Of a stretch of DNA of 64,000 nt, positions 27,301-35,813 are shown piece after piece. Origin of the DNA: CAIYTF01 sp963664845 (GTDB taxonomy: Bacteria > Bacteroidota > Ignavibacteria > Ignavibacteriales > Ignavibacteriaceae); contig OY761615.1 of assembly GCA_963664845.1 (NCBI GenBank), forward strand, positions 868,001 through 932,000, in the 5' to 3' direction. The notes under the pieces are model-generated. The model worked only from the letters and a program-made list of their open reading frames with translations, had not been told where the DNA came from and did not search any database. Made by a program: the position numbers and the translations under genes. Each line of letters opens with the position of its first letter. Within the stretch, counting starts at the first letter, position 1.

Positions 27301-28392
27301 GTTCAGCGTTGGCGTTGATTGAATACGCTTGCCCTGTGCACCATCCGCAGTTATCCAGTAATAATTTGCTGTTGCATAAGGGTTGGAGTACCTTACGTAC
27401 TGACGAGATGAGGTATTGTATTCCCAGAAATTGAAATTCCTGCCATAGAATAAAATATAATCATTGGCACTGAAGGTGCCTGAAGCCGCGGTGGAAACAT
27501 AGATGGCTACTTCCTGCAAATCGTTGACCCTTGCACGGGTTACCGATTCCGACAGCACCTTCCCGCCATTGTTGTATATTTTTACTTTGGCCGGATCCAA
27601 CGTTGCCAGATCGAAACCCATCGACGAGAGCATACTCCCGGTGATCTTGTATATCCCTTCATCCGGTGTTTCAAAACGGACCCACTTGCCTGTTGCCAAA
27701 ACACTGGAGACCACATTGGTTTTTTTCAACCCGCTAAACTCGCTTTTAACAAACCGCTTCGCGATGGAATAATTTATGACAGCATTTCTGACAAGTTCAT
27801 CATCCTGCACAAGGGCTGATGTATTGGCGCCGGCCGGAAAGGTTACCTGGAGCACTGCCCTTTTTAACAGGCGTATCTTTCGCTCTACCGGGTTACACTG
27901 CACCGGATTTACCTGTACTTCTGCGATGGGCAGACCACGCAGGTTCCCTTTGGAGGAAACACTGCTCAATTCCGAGGGATAATAACGCGAAACAGCATAT
28001 TCATTTCCGGGGATACTTTCAAAAACCGATGAACCATTCACCTTGCGGGGTGTGGGAACCGGAGGAAGAACACCGGATACCTCTCTAAAATCTGAAGAGA
28101 TCACCTGTATCTGGCATTTGCCTGCATCGGTAACTCCCAATTGAAAGAACCTGGCCGGTGTTTGCAGTGCTCCCGCCTTCAAACGCGAAATGTCGCCTTG
28201 ACCAACACTAATGGCTCTGAAACGCGTATTTGCAGCCTGAACATAAAGGGAATCGTTGATTTGCGGAGTATACTCAATTGTTACCGAACCGTTGGAAGAC
28301 GACAATACACGATAGTCGCCTTGACCAAATAGGGAAAGACTGGCGAAGGTAAAAAGCATCACCGAGAATAATACTGTATTTTTGCTATTCAT
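24391..28392 (-). CDS. porU: T9SS sortase PorU, copy 1
   Basis: A 1333-residue C25 (gingipain-type) cysteine peptidase. Signal peptide to about 23, a long N-terminal beta-rich region, then the catalytic domain with His846 (LLNYVGHGSPELWADE) and Cys880 (FLTAATCDFGYFDRP). The 34-residue gap matches the family. An Ig-like region and a type A sorting domain follow (NYPNPFSGGTVF to TGKLAIIR), which PorU itself keeps. PorU removes the sorting domain of T9SS cargo and joins the cargo to the surface. It is 57 bp upstream of porV. Outside residues ~776-977 and the signal peptide it is almost identical to copy 2. Confidence 0.92.
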   Translation of the reverse strand: MNSKNTVLFSVMLFTFASLSLFGQGDYRVLSSSNGSVTIEYTPQINDSLYVQAANTRFRAISVGQGDISRLKAGALQTPARFFQLGVTDAGKCQIQVISSDFREVSGVLPPVPTPRKVNGSSVFESIPGNEYAVSRYYPSELSSVSSKGNLRGLPIAEVQVNPVQCNPVERKIRLLKRAVLQVTFPAGANTSALVQDDELVRNAVINYSIAKRFVKSEFSGLKKTNVVSSVLATGKWVRFETPDEGIYKITGSMLSSMGFDLATLDPAKVKIYNNGGKVLSESVTRARVNDLQEVAIYVSTAASGTFSANDYILFYGRNFNFWEYNTSSRQYVRYSNPYATANYYWITADGAQGKRIQSTPTLNSSSATLVESTLAFSYLDQDKVNIGKSGREFLGDQFLQTAKTRSYSNTLEGLLAGTTVDYKVRFVNADSPSVRLDVRDGDYLLGSRYLSGYGTNQYSYGVADVSYYSYPLHPAGTSNMLQFTYNATDASSTGYLDYYEISYTRDLKAVPNYLIFFSPQQNGVAEYHLSDFVSSSIQVFDVTDYANPKLQERLGEPSGGEFRFQANVGLLSVSKYLAVNPAAYKTPINFVQMSNQNLHGESQGAPYVIITPKEFYDEAKRLATFRMSGSKVPMNTIVVKTDEIYNEFSGGVKDVSAVRDYLRYGFQNWTTKPMYVMLFGHGDYDFRNIEGYSNNYIFPYETQESLDQIYSYNSDDYFARVDYDDMVIDLAVGRMPARTVAEAKTCVDKIIAYETSSDRSAWRNLVTLVADDGWRASPYPEGSVHTDQSEELATTVIPASFDQKKIYLSAYPTVTSSFGRRKPEVNEAIIRAINEGTLLLNYVGHGSPELWADERVFVKDVTVPQLNNKNFFFLTAATCDFGYFDRPNIVSSAEELVLKENSGAIGSFSATRPVYSFQNSVINKEFYRKMLQASRDTLNLCYPIGQLYFLAKIDKNDVNDLKYHLLCDPALRLNVAQLGATVDSINKQPATAAIQIKALSHVNVKGTVLAPNSTAANTGFTGEGLLTIFDSEQLMPLPEFGSDYTMVVQGGVIFKGKISVTNGSFNADFTVPKDISYENRNGKMVLYFYNQGADGIAFSKNIIVGGTDSSAVNDNVGPEIKVAFDDPERTDAYLIKPNSTLYVLLSDASGINATGSGVGRVMHGILDGDEANPIDFTNYYSGDLNTGGKSGKVTYKFDNLAAGEHSLKIDAWDVFNNTSSKVVYVKVNNSDGLVVDNIYNYPNPFSGGTVFMADHNDPQPVSVKIRVYSVTGRLLHEITRLNVSERSIRIPWDGRDIDGNMLANGVYLYKVTITSASGFGSKSTTGKLAIIR

Positions 28393-28709
28393 GAAACTAC
28401 AGAAGCATCCAAAACGTTTAAAAATTAACTAACTATGTAAGACCGTAGCAAAAATATCGATTATTCTCCGTTTAATAAAATTTCTGATCCTTAATTTAGC
28501 TATAATCGATTTTAATTGTCAAGACAAATCTTTTAAAGAAATGCCCTGATTTGGAGCTGCCCTTTATTCTCTGGAGTGTTGTTTTATGCCAAATTCGCAG
28601 CTATTTGAGGCATTTCTTGCCGTTAAGGCCCAACAAAAGTGAAAAAAAGCGAGAAATATAGTTCATTTATGGGCTCCATGGTTTGGTAATCATCCAAATT
28701 ATTAATTTG
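28393..28709. other. Intergenic region between the porU copies, 317 bp
   Basis: The ~90 bp upstream of porU copy 1 resemble those upstream of copy 2 (32706-32795). Read on the minus strand, both have TTATTAAA-GGAGAATAA, then TTTTGCTACGG, then a GTTT..TTTTGG stretch before the ATG. The leader, and perhaps the promoter, was therefore duplicated with the gene. The remaining ~220 bp towards copy 2 show no recognised element. Confidence 0.6.
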
Positions 28710-31700
28710 TTACCGTATTATCGCCAATTTACCGGTAGTACTTTTAGAGCCAAATCCTGAAGCAGAAGTTATTGTCACCTTGTACAGATAGACACCATTT
28801 GCCAACATATTGCCATCTATATCCCTGCCATCCCAGGGAATCCGAATACTTCTTTCACTCACATTTAACCGTGTTATCTCGTGAAGCAGTCTTCCTGTCA
28901 CTGAATAAACCCGTATTTTCACGGATACCGGCTGTGGGTCATTATGATCGGCCATGAAGACGGTTCCGCCTGAAAATGGATTGGGGTAGTTATAGATATT
29001 ATCCACCACCAGTCCATCCGAATTATTTACTTTTACATATACCACTTTTGAGGAGGTATTGTTAAACACATCCCAGGCATCAATTTTAAGGCTGTGCTCA
29101 CCCGCTGCCAGATTATCGAACTTATAGGTAACCTTGCCGGATTTGCCGCCGGTATTAAGATCGCCACTGTAGTAATTGGTAAAATCAATCGGGTTGGCTT
29201 CATCTCCGTCGAGGATGCCATGCATTACTCTTCCCACACCGGAACCTGTGGCATTAATGCCTGACGCATCACTCAACAACACATAGAGCGTTGAGTTTGG
29301 CTTAATGAGATAGGCATCCGTCCGCTCCGGATCATCAAAAGCAACCTTGATCTCAGGACCAACGTTATCATTGACCGCGCTGGAATCAGTCCCGCCAACA
29401 ATAATATTTTTGCTGAATGCAATCCCGTCGGCACCCTGATTATAGAAATATAATACCATTTTGCCGTTGCGGTTCTCATAGGAGATATCTTTGGGAACCG
29501 TAAAATCAGCGTTAAAGGATCCGTTTGTTACACTGATCTTGCCTTTGAAGATCACTCCACCCTGAACTACCATGGTATAATCGGAACCAAATTCCGGGAG
29601 AGGCATCAGTTGTTCTGAATCGAAAATGGTCAATAAACCTTCACCGGTAAAACCGGTATTTGCCGCTGTGCTGTTGGGAGCAAGAACAGTACCCTTTACA
29701 TTGACATGGCTGAGTGCTTTAATCTGGATAGCCGCAGTAGCCGGCTGTTTATTAATGCTATCAACCGTTGCACCCAATTGGGGCAGATTCAGACGTAATG
29801 CCGGATCGCAAAGGAGATGAAACTTCAGATCGTTTATATCACTTTTATTGGTTTTGGCCTGGAAATAAAGCAGCCCGACAGGAAAACATAAATTCAATGT
29901 ATCCCGATGTGATTGAAGGAGGTTTTGGTATAACGCAATTGCCAAGTCAATGTTAGGCTGTGAATACCCGGGACGAGTGGAGGCAAAGCAGCCAACAGCA
30001 CCATAGTTCTCCTCAAATACAAGTTCTTCTGCTGAACAAGTTATATTTGGCCGGTCAAAATAGCAAAAATCACAGGTGGCAGCGGTAAGGAAAAACAAAT
30101 TCTTGTTTTTTAACTGGGGAATAGTGACGTCCTTTACAAAAACATGTTCATCAGCCCAAAGTTCAGGGCTTCCGTGTCCCACGTAGTTCAGGAGTAATGT
30201 GCCTTCATTGATCGCCCGGATAATGGCTTCATTAACTCCTGGCTTTGTTCTGCCAAAACTGGTGATAGCGGTCGGATAGGCAGCAAGATAAATCTTTTTC
30301 TGATCGAAGGATGACGGCAAAGCTTTTGACAAATATTCAGAATTTTCTGTATGAACTGTCCCTTCCCAATCTTTGGAATGCCATCCGTCATCAGCAACCA
30401 AAGTAACGAGATTTCTCCAGGCAGAACGGTCGGATGAAGTTTCGTAGGCAATAATTTTATCAACGCAGGTTTTTGCTTCAGCCACTGTCCTGGCCGGCAT
30501 GCGGCCCACTGCCAGATCAATGACCATATCATCATAATCCACCCGCGCAAAATAATCATCCGAATTGTACGAATAGATTTGATCCAACGATTCCTGAGTC
30601 TCATAAGGGAAAATATAATTATTCGAATAACCTTCAATGTTGCGGAAGTCATAATCTCCGTGACCAAAGAGCATCACATACATCGGTTTGGTCGTCCAGT
30701 TCTGGAACCCATAGCGAAGATAATCACGCACTGCCGAAACATCTTTCACTCCACCGGAAAACTCATTATAGATTTCATCTGTTTTCACCACAATTGTGTT
30801 CATGGGCACTTTGCTGCCACTCATTCTGAATGTGGCAAGACGTTTCGCTTCATCATAAAACTCTTTTGGCGTAATAATCACGTAGGGCGCACCCTGTGAT
30901 TCACCGTGCAGATTCTGGTTGCTCATCTGAACAAAATTTATTGGCGTTTTATAGGCCGCAGGGTTAACTGCCAGATATTTGGATACAGACAACAGACCCA
31001 CGTTAGCCTGGAACCGGAACTCCCCGCCACTTGGTTCGCCCAGTCTCTCCTGTAATTTCGGATTGGCATAATCCGTAACATCAAACACCTGAATTGATGA
31101 ACTCACAAAGTCGGACAGGTGATATTCCGCTACTCCATTTTGTTGCGGGGAGAAAAAGATCAGATAATTCGGCACTGCCTTCATATCCCGCGTATAGCTT
31201 ATCTCGTAATAATCCAAATAACCGGTCGAAGACGCATCAGTGGCGTTATAGGTAAATTGCAGCGTGTTCGATGTTCCGGCCGGATGCAGAGGATAGGAAT
31301 AATAGCTGACATCCGCAACTCCATAGGAATACTGATTGGTCCCATAACCGGAAAGATACCGGCTACCAAGCAAATAATCGCCATCCCGCACATCCAAACG
31401 AACAGACGGTGAATCTGCATTGACAAAACGAACTTTGTAATCTACCGTGGTGCCTGCAAGCAAGCCTTCCAACGTGTTCGAATATGATCTCGTTTTTGCA
31501 GTTTGCAAAAACTGGTCACCCAGAAACTCCCGGCCACTCTTGCCTATGTTCACTTTGTCCTGGTCCAGATAACTGAAAGCAAGTGTGCTTTCTACCAGGG
31601 TCGCGGATGAAGAGTTCAGCGTTGGCGTTGATTGAATACGCTTGCCCTGTGCACCATCCGCAGTTATCCAGTAATAATTTGCTGTTGCATAAGGGTTGGA

Positions 31701-32705
31701 GTACCTCATGAACTGACGAGATGAGGTATTGTATTCCCAGAAATTGAAATTCCTGCCATAGAATAAAATATAATCGTTGGCACTGAAGGTGCCTGAAGCC
31801 GCGGTGGAAACATAGATGGCTACTTCCTGCAAATCGTTGACCCTTGCACGGGTTACCGATTCCGACAGCACCTTCCCGCCATTGTTGTATATTTTTACTT
31901 TGGCCGGATCCAACGTTGCCAGATCGAAACCCATCGACGAGAGCATACTCCCGGTGATCTTGTATATCCCTTCATCCGGTGTTTCAAAACGGACCCACTT
32001 GCCTGTTGCCAAAACACTGGAGACCACATTGGTTTTTTTCAACCCGCTAAACTCGCTTTTAACAAACCGCTTCGCGATGGAATAATTTATGACAGCATTT
32101 CTGACAAGTTCATCATCCTGCACAAGGGCTGATGTATTGGCGCCGGCCGGAAAGGTTACCTGGAGCACTGCCCTTTTTAACAGGCGTATCTTTCGCTCTA
32201 CCGGGTTACACTGCACCGGATTTACCTGTACTTCTGCGATGGGCAGACCACGCAGGTTCCCTTTGGAGGAAACACTGCTCAATTCCGAGGGATAATAACG
32301 CGAAACAGCATATTCATTTCCGGGGATACTTTCAAAAACCGATGAACCATTCACCTTGCGGGGTGTGGGAACCGGAGGAAGAACACCGGATACCTCTCTA
32401 AAATCTGAAGAGATCACCTGTATCTGGCATTTGCCTGCATCGGTAACTCCCAATTGAAAGAACCTGGCCGGTGTTTGCAGTGCTCCCGCCTTCAAACGCG
32501 AAATGTCGCCTTGACCAACACTAATGGCTCTGAAACGCGTATTTGCAGCCTGAACATAAAGGGAATCGTTGATTTGCGGAGTATACTCAATTGTTACCGA
32601 ACCGTTGGAAGACGACAATACACGATAGTCGCCTTGACCAAATAGGGAAAGACTGGAAAAAGAAAGAAACAATACAGCGAAAAGAACCGAATTCCTGCTA
32701 TCCAT
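28710..32705 (-). CDS. porU: T9SS sortase PorU, copy 2 with diverged catalytic segment
   Basis: A 1331-residue homologue of copy 1. By eye only three or four residues differ between the copies over ~1,100 flanking positions (for example RQFMRY for RQYVRY, SNTLQF for SNMLQF). The signal peptide and a block of ~200 residues around the active site differ strongly. The catalytic pair is kept (His844, Cys878), but residues next to it change: TCDFCYFDRP for TCDFGYFDRP and a CFASTRPGYSQPN stretch for SFSATRPVYSFQN. It should therefore be active, perhaps with other substrate preference. It has its own leader and is the first gene of the T9SS run. Confidence 0.92.
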   Translation of the reverse strand: MDSRNSVLFAVLFLSFSSLSLFGQGDYRVLSSSNGSVTIEYTPQINDSLYVQAANTRFRAISVGQGDISRLKAGALQTPARFFQLGVTDAGKCQIQVISSDFREVSGVLPPVPTPRKVNGSSVFESIPGNEYAVSRYYPSELSSVSSKGNLRGLPIAEVQVNPVQCNPVERKIRLLKRAVLQVTFPAGANTSALVQDDELVRNAVINYSIAKRFVKSEFSGLKKTNVVSSVLATGKWVRFETPDEGIYKITGSMLSSMGFDLATLDPAKVKIYNNGGKVLSESVTRARVNDLQEVAIYVSTAASGTFSANDYILFYGRNFNFWEYNTSSRQFMRYSNPYATANYYWITADGAQGKRIQSTPTLNSSSATLVESTLAFSYLDQDKVNIGKSGREFLGDQFLQTAKTRSYSNTLEGLLAGTTVDYKVRFVNADSPSVRLDVRDGDYLLGSRYLSGYGTNQYSYGVADVSYYSYPLHPAGTSNTLQFTYNATDASSTGYLDYYEISYTRDMKAVPNYLIFFSPQQNGVAEYHLSDFVSSSIQVFDVTDYANPKLQERLGEPSGGEFRFQANVGLLSVSKYLAVNPAAYKTPINFVQMSNQNLHGESQGAPYVIITPKEFYDEAKRLATFRMSGSKVPMNTIVVKTDEIYNEFSGGVKDVSAVRDYLRYGFQNWTTKPMYVMLFGHGDYDFRNIEGYSNNYIFPYETQESLDQIYSYNSDDYFARVDYDDMVIDLAVGRMPARTVAEAKTCVDKIIAYETSSDRSAWRNLVTLVADDGWHSKDWEGTVHTENSEYLSKALPSSFDQKKIYLAAYPTAITSFGRTKPGVNEAIIRAINEGTLLLNYVGHGSPELWADEHVFVKDVTIPQLKNKNLFFLTAATCDFCYFDRPNITCSAEELVFEENYGAVGCFASTRPGYSQPNIDLAIALYQNLLQSHRDTLNLCFPVGLLYFQAKTNKSDINDLKFHLLCDPALRLNLPQLGATVDSINKQPATAAIQIKALSHVNVKGTVLAPNSTAANTGFTGEGLLTIFDSEQLMPLPEFGSDYTMVVQGGVIFKGKISVTNGSFNADFTVPKDISYENRNGKMVLYFYNQGADGIAFSKNIIVGGTDSSAVNDNVGPEIKVAFDDPERTDAYLIKPNSTLYVLLSDASGINATGSGVGRVMHGILDGDEANPIDFTNYYSGDLNTGGKSGKVTYKFDNLAAGEHSLKIDAWDVFNNTSSKVVYVKVNNSDGLVVDNIYNYPNPFSGGTVFMADHNDPQPVSVKIRVYSVTGRLLHEITRLNVSERSIRIPWDGRDIDGNMLANGVYLYKVTITSASGFGSKSTTGKLAIIR

Positions 32706-32868
32706 ATTACTATATACCCCAAAATGTTTGAAACTATCTATTTACGTAAAATCCGTAGCAAAAGCTCCTTTATTCTCCTTTAATAATTTAGTACAACAAA
32801 TTTGCCAGAATAGTTTTTACCAGTCAAGGCATTTTTTTCTTGCAATAAAGTCCGGTTCCCGTGCTGAG

Positions 32869-33444
32869 TCAGTTGCTGCTATTCCACAGTAATTCACTTT
32901 TCTTCATTGCATGAATGCACTTCGCAATGTGCTCTTCAAGCGGAACACCAAGTCCTTCAGCCCCATTGTATATGTCCTCCCTGCTGACCGCCCGGGCGAA
33001 AGCTTTATCTTTTAATTTTTTAATCACAGAGCGTGGTTCCAGATCATCAATCGATTTTGAAGGGCGAACATAAACCACAGCAAGAATGAATCCGGCAAGC
33101 TCATCACATGCGAAAAGCACTTTTCGCAGCAATGTTGTTCTTGGCACACCGGTATAAGGGGTGTGCGAGAGAATAGTCTGGATAAATTCTTCTTCAAAAG
33201 CCAGCGATTTAAGAATCTCTGCGCCTTTGTAAGGATGCTCCTCTTGAGTAGGAAATTTTTCATAATCGAAATCGTGCAACAACCCTATATTAGCCCAGTA
33301 AGCGGCCTCTTCATTATAGTATACAGCGTACTCTTCAACGCAGGCACTCACTGCATAAGCATGTTTTAATAAACTCTCAGTCTTTGTGTATTCCTTAAGA
33401 ATAGAGAGGCAATACTCTCTGTCAGTTTCTTTCTGTATATCCAT
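32869..33444 (-). CDS. HD-domain hydrolase (HDIG type)
   Basis: A 191-residue soluble protein. Metal-binding motifs of an HD phosphohydrolase are visible: LLKHAYAVSACVEEYA, NIGLLHDFDYEKFP (the HD pair near residue 57), HPYKGAEIL and ILSHTPYTG, and CDELAGFI near 112. It is a stand-alone domain with no partner domain. Such proteins hydrolyse phosphate esters of nucleotides; the substrate is unknown. Third gene of a minus-strand run [2Fe-2S] protein, nth, HD. Confidence 0.85.
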   Translation of the reverse strand: MDIQKETDREYCLSILKEYTKTESLLKHAYAVSACVEEYAVYYNEEAAYWANIGLLHDFDYEKFPTQEEHPYKGAEILKSLAFEEEFIQTILSHTPYTGVPRTTLLRKVLFACDELAGFILAVVYVRPSKSIDDLEPRSVIKKLKDKAFARAVSREDIYNGAEGLGVPLEEHIAKCIHAMKKSELLWNSSN

Positions 33445-33480
33445 TATACTTTTCCTGGATGATGTATTTCTCGAATTTTG

Positions 33481-34116
33481 TTACAATTTTGCAGAGGGAC
33501 ATAACTCAGCGATGACGCAATTTTTACAATCGGGTTTACGAGCCAGGCAAACTGCCCTTCCATGTGTTGCAAGCAGATGGCTCAGAATAATCCAATCCTT
33601 TTCCGGAATGATCAGTTTCAATGCTTCTTCAATTTTCTCCGGATTGTCATTATTCACAAACCCCAACAGATTGGACAGCCTTTTCACATGGGTGTCCACC
33701 GCAATCGCCGGAATACCAAACGCATTCCCTGCGACCACCGAAGCAGTTTTTCTTCCGACTCCAGGAAGCTCCTTTAATAAATCGAAATCTTTGGGGACTT
33801 TGGAATTGTATTTTTCAACCAGTTCCAGGCAGCATGCCCTAATGCTTTTGGCTTTTGCTTTATAAAAGCCGGTTGAAAAAATATCCTTCTCCAACTCCTC
33901 AACCGGCACTTTCAGAAAGTCGTCCGGTTTCGTATATTTTTGAAAAAGCGTTTTAGTAACCAAATTTATCCGGACGTCAGTACACTGGGCTGAAAGTATG
34001 GTTGCAATAAGCAATTCAAATGCATTGGAAAAATCAAGGGCAATTTTTACCGACGGGTATTGTTCCTTCAGGGCAGTTATTATTCTAACCGCGCGCTCAG
34101 AGTCATTTTTCTTCAT
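33481..34116 (-). CDS. nth: Endonuclease III
   Basis: A 211-residue DNA glycosylase/AP lyase. It has the helix-hairpin-helix LPGVGRKTASVVAGNAF with the catalytic Lys, the catalytic Asp in VDTHVKRLSNLLGF, and a C-terminal [4Fe-4S] loop C-x6-C-x2-C-x5-C (CLARKPDCKNCVIAELC). It removes oxidised pyrimidines from DNA. Its start overlaps the [2Fe-2S] protein gene by 14 bp. It lies close to the peroxide-defence genes, which suits a role in oxidative damage repair. Confidence 0.95.
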   Translation of the reverse strand: MKKNDSERAVRIITALKEQYPSVKIALDFSNAFELLIATILSAQCTDVRINLVTKTLFQKYTKPDDFLKVPVEELEKDIFSTGFYKAKAKSIRACCLELVEKYNSKVPKDFDLLKELPGVGRKTASVVAGNAFGIPAIAVDTHVKRLSNLLGFVNNDNPEKIEEALKLIIPEKDWIILSHLLATHGRAVCLARKPDCKNCVIAELCPSAKL

Positions 34117-34450
34117 AGCTGTCTCTGTTGTATCTTTTATCGTTGATCTGCAGGCGTGTGACAGGCTTACCCTGTCTCAGGTGGCTCTCGATTATTTCCT
34201 GAATATCAGACTCCCTGACACCGCCATACCAGATGCCTTCCGGGTAAACGACCATACTTATCCCGAATTCACAGGCATCCAAACATCCTGATGCATTGAC
34301 GCGAATATCTATGGGAAGCCGGGAAGCCTTTACCTGTTTCTTCAGTGCTTCTCTGAAGGAAACTGAGCCTTTATCGGCGCAGCAGCCGCGTGGATGCCCG
34401 TCAGGGCGCTTATTTTCACAAACAAAAATGTGTAAATCATATCGTTTCAT
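34103..34450 (-). CDS. [2Fe-2S] thioredoxin-like ferredoxin
   Basis: A 115-residue protein of the thioredoxin-fold [2Fe-2S] ferredoxin family. The likely cluster ligands are Cys11 (HIFVCENKR), Cys23 or Cys24 (RGCCADKG), Cys56 and Cys60 (ASGCLDACEFG). A typical GIWYGGV strand follows. It is an electron carrier with unknown partner. It overlaps nth by 14 bp and is divergent from ahpC, with about 106 bp between the starts. Confidence 0.9.
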   Translation of the reverse strand: MKRYDLHIFVCENKRPDGHPRGCCADKGSVSFREALKKQVKASRLPIDIRVNASGCLDACEFGISMVVYPEGIWYGGVRESDIQEIIESHLRQGKPVTRLQINDKRYNRDSYEEK

Positions 34451-34556
34451 TTTTTGTATTATTTATCCAAATTATTGAACTTTTATTCCTGATTTGGTAT
34501 TTACATAAGTAGAAAACTAAACTAAATATAAACGATTACATTAAAAAGGAAAAACG

Positions 34557-35093
34557 ATGGTAACTATAGGTGATTTATTCCCCGATTTCTCAAAAAAAGC
34601 TGTCATTTCAATTGAAAAAGGCAAAGAATTTTCCACTCTTAATTATGAAGACATCAAAAAAGAGGGTAAATGGCTGGTCATGTTCTGGTACCCAAAAGAT
34701 TTCACTTTTGTGTGCCCAACCGAGATTGCCGAATTCAATAATAATTACTCAGAATTCCGTGATCGCGATGCTGTTTTAATTGGTGCATCAACTGATTCGG
34801 AGTTTGTTCATGCAGCCTGGAGACGTGACCATAAAGATCTTAAAGACTTGCGTTTCCCCATGCTTGCCGATACTTCCAAATCTCTTGCAGAGAGCCTTGG
34901 AATTCTTGAAAAGGAAGAGAAGATTGCCTACCGGGCAACCTTCATTGCAGATCCACAGGGTGTCATCAGATTCGTGTCGGTACATGACCTTAGTGTTGGA
35001 AGAAACGTTAAAGAAGTGCTTAGAACTCTGGACGCGCTCCAAACCGATGAGCTTTGTCCATGTAACTGGGAAAAAGGACAGGCCACACTGTAA
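34557..35093 (+). CDS. ahpC: Peroxiredoxin AhpC (AhpD-linked type)
   Basis: A 178-residue two-Cys peroxiredoxin. The peroxidatic Cys53 is in FTFVCPTEIAEF, and the C-terminal pair Cys167/Cys169 is in TDELCPCNW. This C-x-C end is typical of AhpC proteins that are reduced through AhpD, as in mycobacteria, and not through AhpF. ahpD is the next gene, 103 bp away, which confirms this type. It reduces H2O2, organic peroxides and possibly peroxynitrite in the cytosol. A terminator-like hairpin between the genes would favour more AhpC than AhpD. Confidence 0.94.
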   Translation: MVTIGDLFPDFSKKAVISIEKGKEFSTLNYEDIKKEGKWLVMFWYPKDFTFVCPTEIAEFNNNYSEFRDRDAVLIGASTDSEFVHAAWRRDHKDLKDLRFPMLADTSKSLAESLGILEKEEKIAYRATFIADPQGVIRFVSVHDLSVGRNVKEVLRTLDALQTDELCPCNWEKGQATL

Positions 35094-35117
35094 CCGGATC
35101 CGACTCAGGAAAATTTA

Positions 35118-35158
35118 ATGGTTCGCATTGTTCCTACTTCCGGATCGATGCGGGCCAT
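35118..35158 (+). terminator. Terminator or attenuator between ahpC and ahpD
   Basis: Inverted repeat ATGGTTCGCAT / ATGCGGGCCAT (two G-U pairs in RNA) followed by TTTTTTG. Because ahpD follows, it may act as a partial terminator that sets the AhpC:AhpD ratio. Confidence 0.65.
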
Positions 35159-35195
35159 TTTTTGTAATCACCCAAATTTGAAAGAATGACGCAAC

Positions 35196-35777
35196 ATGTC
35201 CATGTTAGAAACAAAACAAGATTTATTCAGTGATTTACTGCTCGATCAAAACAGTGTATTCCCTTCCCTTGAAGCCATGCTTCAGGGAGAAACAAAGTAT
35301 ATCCGTGATGCCCGTATCAATCTGAAAAATGTACTTCAATCACAAAATCTAAGCGTAAAAGAGGCATATCTCCTTGCCTTAAGCATAGCCGTTAACGAAA
35401 AGAATCATGTATTAACTGATTCATTTTCCAAACTGGCAAAACAGAACGAAGCCACCGATGCCGAGATTGCGGAGATTCATGCCTGCGCGTCGTTGTTGAG
35501 TGTTAACAATGTTTTTTACCGCTTCAGACATTTTATTAAGAAGGATACCTACCAGACAATGCCTGCAGGCATAAAGATGAGCATTATGATGAATCCGGTA
35601 TTGGGTAAAGAGTTCTTTGAACTGGTGAGCCTTGCGGTTAGTGCGGTGAACGGCTGTGAGATGTGCGTTACGTCTCATGAAGCATCAGTGCTTAAACAAG
35701 GAGCAACCGAACCAAGGGTTTTTGATGCTATCCGCCTGGCTGCCGTAGTCCGGGGTATAAGTACATTTATCCATTAA
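35196..35777 (+). CDS. ahpD: Alkylhydroperoxidase AhpD-like protein
   Basis: A 193-residue protein of the AhpD/carboxymuconolactone decarboxylase fold. The redox motif is Cys154-x-x-Cys157-x3-His161 (GCEMCVTSHEASVL), the same as in AhpD. Length is normal for AhpD, with two homologous helical halves. AhpD takes electrons from a lipoamide-type donor and reduces AhpC, which is encoded directly upstream. The motif plus context makes the function clear. Confidence 0.92.
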   Translation: MSMLETKQDLFSDLLLDQNSVFPSLEAMLQGETKYIRDARINLKNVLQSQNLSVKEAYLLALSIAVNEKNHVLTDSFSKLAKQNEATDAEIAEIHACASLLSVNNVFYRFRHFIKKDTYQTMPAGIKMSIMMNPVLGKEFFELVSLAVSAVNGCEMCVTSHEASVLKQGATEPRVFDAIRLAAVVRGISTFIH

Positions 35778-35784
35778 GTAACGA

Positions 35785-35813
35785 GTGAAGGCGGGCTCCC
35801 TGTCCGCCTTCAC
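35785..35813 (+). terminator. Hairpin after ahpD
   Basis: Perfect 10-bp stem GTGAAGGCGG / CCGCCTTCAC with a 9-nt loop, starting 7 bp after the ahpD stop codon. The U-tract is weak. Confidence 0.6.

Noticed and set aside
26001..28332. Long antisense and off-frame frames within porU, repeated at 30188-32645
   Set aside because: They are shadows of the porU coding sequence and are copied only because porU is duplicated.
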